DNA of 64,000 bases, taken from NCBI RefSeq assembly GCF_000685075.1, contig NZ_BAYD01000035.1, positions 1 through 64,000 on the forward strand, written 5' to 3'. The translations under genes were made by a program, and so were the position numbers. Shown here one piece after another: positions 62,114 through 64,000 of this stretch (its first letter is position 1; the number at the start of each line of letters is the position of its first letter). Under the pieces are notes generated by a model, which had not been told where the DNA came from, did no database searches, and saw only the letters and a program-made list of their open reading frames with translations. The DNA comes from Paraburkholderia oxyphila NBRC 105797. Its GTDB lineage: Bacteria > Pseudomonadota > Gammaproteobacteria > Burkholderiales > Burkholderiaceae.

Positions 62114-62578
62114 TTACTCGACTTCGGCGATCAGCTCGATCTCGACGCACGCGCCGAGCGGAATCTGCGCGACGCCGAACGCCGAACGCGCGTGCTTGCC
62201 TTTCTCGCCAAACACGTCGGCGATCAGCTCGGAGGCGCCGTTCGTGACGATGTGCTGCTCGGTGAAGGTGAGCGTCGAGTTCACGAGGCTCATCAGCTTG
62301 ACGATGCGCTTGACCTTGTTGAGGTCGCCCGTGTGGGCGTGCAGCGTCGCGATGAGGTCGATCGCGATCGAGTGCGCCGCGGCCTTGCCTTCCTCGGTCG
62401 TGAGCGACTCGCCCAGCTTGCCGGCCCACACCTTGCCGTCCTTCTTCGCAATGTGGCCCGAGAGGTACACGGTGTTGCCGCTCTGCGCGCTCATCACGTA
62501 GGCGGCCGCGGGTGCGCCCGCCTGGGGCAGTTCGATGCCGAGCTGTTCGAGACGGTCGTAGACGTTGATATCAGCCAT
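62114..62578 (-). CDS. RidA-family protein (YjgF/YER057c/UK114)
   Basis: A 154-residue protein of the longer RidA branch. RidA proteins deaminate reactive enamine/imine intermediates released by PLP enzymes. The start MADINVYDRLEQLGIELPQA, then SGNTVYLSGHIAKKDG and the C-terminal GKHARSAFGVAQIPLGACVE with its Arg in HARSAFGV fit the family. It lies 49 bp downstream of a PLP aminotransferase gene, a sensible functional pairing, since the enzyme's by-products would be its substrate. Confidence 0.93.
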   Translation of the reverse strand: MADINVYDRLEQLGIELPQAGAPAAAYVMSAQSGNTVYLSGHIAKKDGKVWAGKLGESLTTEEGKAAAHSIAIDLIATLHAHTGDLNKVKRIVKLMSLVNSTLTFTEQHIVTNGASELIADVFGEKGKHARSAFGVAQIPLGACVEIELIAEVE

Positions 62579-62627
62579 GATCAGGAGTCCTTGTACGGTT
62601 GGGGTTATCGGTTCACGGGTGCGCGCT

Positions 62628-63827
62628 TCAGCTGCGCGCGCGGATGAGTTTCGCGAGCGTCGCCACGCCTTCTTCGATCTTCGCGGGCGGCACCGTCACG
62701 AACGACAGGCGCAGCTTGTTGTGCTGCGGCTCGCTCGCGAAGAACGGCGCGCCCGGCACAAAGGCCACATTCTGCGCGACGGCTTCTTCGAGCAGCTTCA
62801 TGGTGTCGATGCCCTCGGGCAGCGTGACCCACACGAACATGCCGCCTTCCGGACGGTTCCAGCTCACGCCTTCGGGCATGTTGCGCGCGAGCGCGTCGAG
62901 CATCGCGGCGCACTGGTCGCGGTAGAGCGCGCGCACCTTCGGGATATGGGTGTCGAGGAAGCCGTCCTTCACGACTTCGTGGACGATGCGCTGCGTGAAG
63001 CTCGGCGTGTGCAGGTCGGTGGCCTGCTTGGCCTGCACCAGTTTGAAGTGCAGCTCCTCGGGCGCGATGATGTAGCCCACGCGCAGGCCCGGCGCCAGCA
63101 CCTTCGAGAACGAGCCCAGATGCACGACGTGCTCGGGCGCCATCGAGAGCAGCGTGGGCAGCGGCTTGCCCGCGTAGTCGAGCGCGCCGTACGGATCGTC
63201 TTCGATGACCGGGAAGCTCGCGCGCTGCGCGAACTGCGCGAGCGCCTCGCGGCGTTCGAGCGGCAGGCGGCGGCCCGTCGGGTTCTGGAAGTTCGGGATC
63301 GCGTAGAGCAGGCGCGCGCCGGCGGTCAGCTCGGGCGTGAGGCCTTCGGGCACGAGGCCGTTGTCGTCGGTGGGCAGCTGCACGTAGCGCGGCTCGTAGA
63401 GCGAGAACGACTGCAGCGCGCCGAGGTAGGTGGGCGTTTCGACCAGCACGGGGCTGCCCGGCGAGACCAGCACCTTGCCGAGCAGGTCGAGCGCCTGCTG
63501 CGAGCCCGTGGTGATCAGCACCTGCGACGGCCGGATCTTCGCGCCGCCCACTGAGTAGCGCTCGGCGACCCATTCGCGCAGCGGCAGATAGCCTTCCGTC
63601 GCGCTGTACTGGAGCGCGCCTGTCGGGTTCTCGCGCAGGATGCGGTCGGAGGCCGCGCGCATTTCCTCGGCCGGGAACGAGGCCGGAGCGGGCAGGCCGC
63701 CGGCGAATGAAATGACCTCGGGGCGCTCGGTGACCTTCAGGATTTCGCGAATCGCCGAGCTGGTCAGCTTGATCGCACGCTCGGACAGTTGCCACGTGGG
63801 GGCAGCCTTGAGATCGCTCTGGTCCAT
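62628..63827 (-). CDS. PLP-dependent aminotransferase (fold I, LysN/2-aminoadipate type)
   Basis: A 399-residue cytoplasmic enzyme of the class I/II aminotransferases related to 2-aminoadipate aminotransferase and MocR catalytic domains, but without a DNA-binding part. GGLPAPASFP, YSATEGYLPLREWVAERY and TTGSQQALDLLGKV form the cofactor area. IPNFQNPTGRRL and EDDPYGALDY hold the Asp and Tyr contacts. The Schiff-base Lys is in LGSFSKVLAPGLRVGY. It is first in the row with ridA and the phzF-like gene. The substrate amino acid is not known. Confidence 0.93.
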   Translation of the reverse strand: MDQSDLKAAPTWQLSERAIKLTSSAIREILKVTERPEVISFAGGLPAPASFPAEEMRAASDRILRENPTGALQYSATEGYLPLREWVAERYSVGGAKIRPSQVLITTGSQQALDLLGKVLVSPGSPVLVETPTYLGALQSFSLYEPRYVQLPTDDNGLVPEGLTPELTAGARLLYAIPNFQNPTGRRLPLERREALAQFAQRASFPVIEDDPYGALDYAGKPLPTLLSMAPEHVVHLGSFSKVLAPGLRVGYIIAPEELHFKLVQAKQATDLHTPSFTQRIVHEVVKDGFLDTHIPKVRALYRDQCAAMLDALARNMPEGVSWNRPEGGMFVWVTLPEGIDTMKLLEEAVAQNVAFVPGAPFFASEPQHNKLRLSFVTVPPAKIEEGVATLAKLIRARS

Positions 63828-64000
63828 GGGGTCTCCTTGTTGAGGTCGGGCACGAGGGCCTGGACGGCCCGGATTGAGGCGGCGCGGGTGCGATGGGAGT
63901 CGGACGCCCGGGTTGCCGAAAGCTTTTGATTATGACGCGAATCCCGCTCTGGCGGCACGCGCGCTCGCGCTTGCCATGTCAATCGGGTTCATCGCCGGCG

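Overview
The window is a GC-rich, gene-dense chromosomal segment of a betaproteobacterium of the order Burkholderiales, most likely Burkholderiaceae (Burkholderia, Paraburkholderia or Caballeronia type). The evidence is the codon use, a Burkholderia-style trimeric porin, the nadE-glnB pair, a ParE/ParC pair of betaproteobacterial type, several c-di-GMP enzymes and many small envelope proteins typical of that family. No species call can be made from the sequence alone. No rRNA, CRISPR array, prophage or intact insertion sequence was seen. One tRNA (Arg, anticodon CCT) is present.

Layout: 0-5 kb holds a PAS-GGDEF-EAL protein, a GIY-YIG protein and a GNAT-like protein. 5-9 kb holds glutamine-dependent NAD synthetase, PII (GlnB) and a porin. 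9.4-12.7 kb is a complete basic amino-acid ABC transporter (ATPase, two permeases, binding protein). 13-17.4 kb holds a pirin, a Spy-like periplasmic protein divergent from an OmpR/EnvZ-type two-component system, and a small conserved protein. 17.5-23 kb holds a Cache-GGDEF diguanylate cyclase and a NitT/TauT-class transporter with a double-length permease and no binding protein. 23-31 kb holds a tandem pair of related envelope proteins and a sigma-54 block: two enhancer-binding proteins, three small proteins, and trehalose-6-phosphate synthase (otsA) behind a near-consensus -24/-12 promoter. 31-36 kb holds a glycine-zipper protein, a DHA2-type MFS exporter, a PEBP protein and a dcm-vsr pair. 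36-46 kb is mainly housekeeping: tRNA-Arg, rubredoxin, Uup, ParE, ParC and a CopD-family protein, with an orphan HepT-like protein.

46-53.3 kb is the most accessory stretch. It has secreted or lipid-anchored proteins with repeats, a degenerate SNase-like protein, a frameshifted remnant, RdgC, a DEDDh exonuclease-BRCT protein in somewhat lower-GC DNA, and a truncated Fic gene. 53.3-58.3 kb is a likely catabolic unit: LysR regulator, MHS transporter, M20 amidohydrolase, and HDAC-like deacetylase. The end holds a Cache-GGDEF-EAL protein and an aminotransferase-RidA-PhzF row.

No single new defence or biosynthetic system is proven here. The best leads are the sigma-54/trehalose block, the LysR-MHS-amidohydrolase-deacetylase unit with its inverted-repeat operator, the periplasmic block at 45.8-49.4 kb, the parE leader palindrome, and a dispersed set of 13-15 bp tandem repeats, two of which (49 kb apart) share one 14-bp unit. 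All functions are from reading the sequence; no database search was run.
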